Shown one piece after another: positions 62,977 through 64,000 of a DNA stretch of 64,000 bases. The DNA is from Burkholderiaceae bacterium (GTDB lineage: Bacteria; Pseudomonadota; Gammaproteobacteria; Burkholderiales; Burkholderiaceae), in NCBI GenBank assembly GCA_018261955.1, contig JAGTRK010000007.1, positions 34,522 through 98,521 on the forward strand, written 5' to 3'. Position 1 is the first letter of the stretch. Each line of letters begins with the position of its first letter. The notes under the pieces were generated by a model, which worked only from the letters and a program-made list of their open reading frames with translations, made no database searches and was not told the DNA's origin. Made by a program: the position numbers and the translations under genes.

Positions 62977-64000
62977 TTACTTGGTAATTTTCGCAACCAC
63001 ACCCGCACCAACGGTACGACCACCTTCACGAATCGCAAAGCGCAAGCCTTCTTCCATCGCGATTGGGGCAATCAACTCAACGCTGATAGACACGTTGTCA
63101 CCCGGCATCACCATTTCTTTATCCGCTGGCAAAGTCACAGCACCCGTTACGTCCGTAGTACGGAAATAGAATTGTGGGCGATAGTTGTTGAAGAATGGTG
63201 TGTGACGACCGCCTTCATCTTTACCCAACACGTAGATTTCTGCTTCGAAACCTGTGTGCGGTGTGATTGTACCTGGTTTAAGTGGCTTTGATACCGACGA
63301 TTTCCAACTCTTCACCGACTTTAACGATACCACGTTCGATACGACCTGTGACCACAGTACCACGACCTGAAATTGAGAATACGTCCTCGATTGGCATCAA
63401 GAATGTACCGTCCACCGCGCGTTCTGGGGTTGGGATGTATGAATCCAAGGCATCGCCCAAAGCCAAGATAGATGGTTCACCGATTGGAGATTGGTCACCT
63501 TCGAGTGCCAATTTAGCAGAACCTTTGATAATCGGTACATCATCGCCTGGGAAGTCGTATTTTGACAATAATTCACGAACTTCCATTTCAACCAGTTCCA
63601 ACAATTCTTCGTCATCGACCATATCGCATTTGTTCAAGTACACGAGGATGTACGGTACACCGACTTGACGTGCCAACAAGATGTGTTCGCGGGTTTGCGG
63701 CATTGGGCCGTCTGCGGCTGAACATACCAAAATCGCGCCGTCCATTTGTGCCGCACCGGTAATCATGTTTTTGACATAATCGGCGTGGCCTGGGCAGTCA
63801 ACGTGTGCGTAGTGACGACTCGCTGTTTCGTACTCAACGTGTGCGGTGTTGATGGTGATACCGCGTGCTTTTTCTTCGGGTGCCGCGTCAATGTCCGCGT
63901 AACCTTTGGCTTCACCGCCGAATTTTTTGGTCAATACCGTGGTAATCGCCGCCGTTAATGTGGTTTTACCGTGATCCACGTGACCAATGGTACCGACGTT
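62977..64000 (-). pseudogene. tuf: Elongation factor Tu, internally deleted and frameshifted (5' end outside window)
   Basis: The N-terminal part (63278-64000) is normal EF-Tu: [41 protein letters not shown] and domain 2 up to [11 protein letters not shown], then a TAA at 63280-63278. The C-terminal part continues in another frame from [11 protein letters not shown] to the stop at 62977. Compared with EF-Tu proteins I know, 43 codons between GIKAT and KPG are missing and one base remains, a net loss of about 128 nt, which breaks frame. The first roughly 13 codons lie beyond the right edge. Betaproteobacteria usually have a second tuf copy. It could be a true pseudogene or an assembly artefact from two near-identical tuf copies. 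Confidence 0.85.

Noticed and set aside
62977..64000. Programmed frameshifting to explain the split tuf frames
   Set aside because: A frameshift alone cannot restore the roughly 43 missing codons of domain 2, so deletion is needed.

Overview
The window looks like part of a betaproteobacterial chromosome of moderate GC, most likely order Burkholderiales; the genus cannot be fixed from sequence alone. The clues are the order tuf - tRNA-Trp - secE - nusG - rplKAJL - rpoBC, a dusB-fis-purH run with ruvC beyond it, rpsA-ihfB-lapA-lapB, an RpoH sigma factor with its RpoH box, and a giant FAD/Fe-S oxidoreductase of the kind common in Burkholderiales. It is mostly housekeeping sequence with a few accessory patches.

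Layout. 1-2.1 kb: mreB-mreC-mreD (cell shape). 2.5-6.1 kb: a phospholipase D-like lipoprotein, a PIN-domain protein, ruvC and an ion-channel-like protein. 6.1-7.9 kb: an AT-rich patch on the opposite strand, with an AraC-type regulator and a coiled-coil protein, which lies between purH and ruvC. 7.9-10.8 kb: dusB-fis-purH. 11-17 kb: a class V aminotransferase, rpoH behind a perfect CIRCE operator, a DUF2721 membrane protein, ppx, a periplasmic orphan and ftsY. 17-23 kb: rsmD, an ATM1-type ABC exporter, a GMC oxidoreductase and a GlpD-like dehydrogenase. 23-29.5 kb: grxD, an EamA transporter, ubiX, a methyltransferase, and gatC-gatA-lipoprotein-gatB. 29.7-32.7 kb: an RTX-type secreted lipase divergent from a YiiX-like papain-fold protein, with palindromes between them. 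32.9-39.3 kb: a B12-dependent ribonucleotide reductase, a small SRPBCC protein, a duplicated-domain lipoprotein and a BaeSR-like two-component pair. 39.4-46.5 kb: the 1322-residue oxidoreductase, a lipid-anchored cytochrome c, a thioesterase and lapAB. 46.6-50.3 kb: ihfB, rpsA, cmk, slmA. 50.4-64 kb: the rpoC/rpoB/rplL/rplJ/rplA/rplK/nusG/secE/tRNA-Trp block, ending in a tuf gene.

The most notable points are: (1) a textbook HrcA operator (CIRCE) upstream of rpoH, which would put the heat-shock sigma factor under HrcA, followed by two tandem hairpins in the rpoH leader; (2) the tuf copy at the right edge, which lacks about 128 nt inside domain 2 and is frameshifted, so it is either a pseudogene or an assembly fault; (3) an ion-channel-like protein whose selectivity filter reads TNTGLGD; (4) the AT-rich AraC/coiled-coil patch with a nested inverted repeat; and (5) a lipoprotein gene joined by stop-start overlap to gatA, ahead of gatB. 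No CRISPR array, transposase, integrase or prophage gene was seen.
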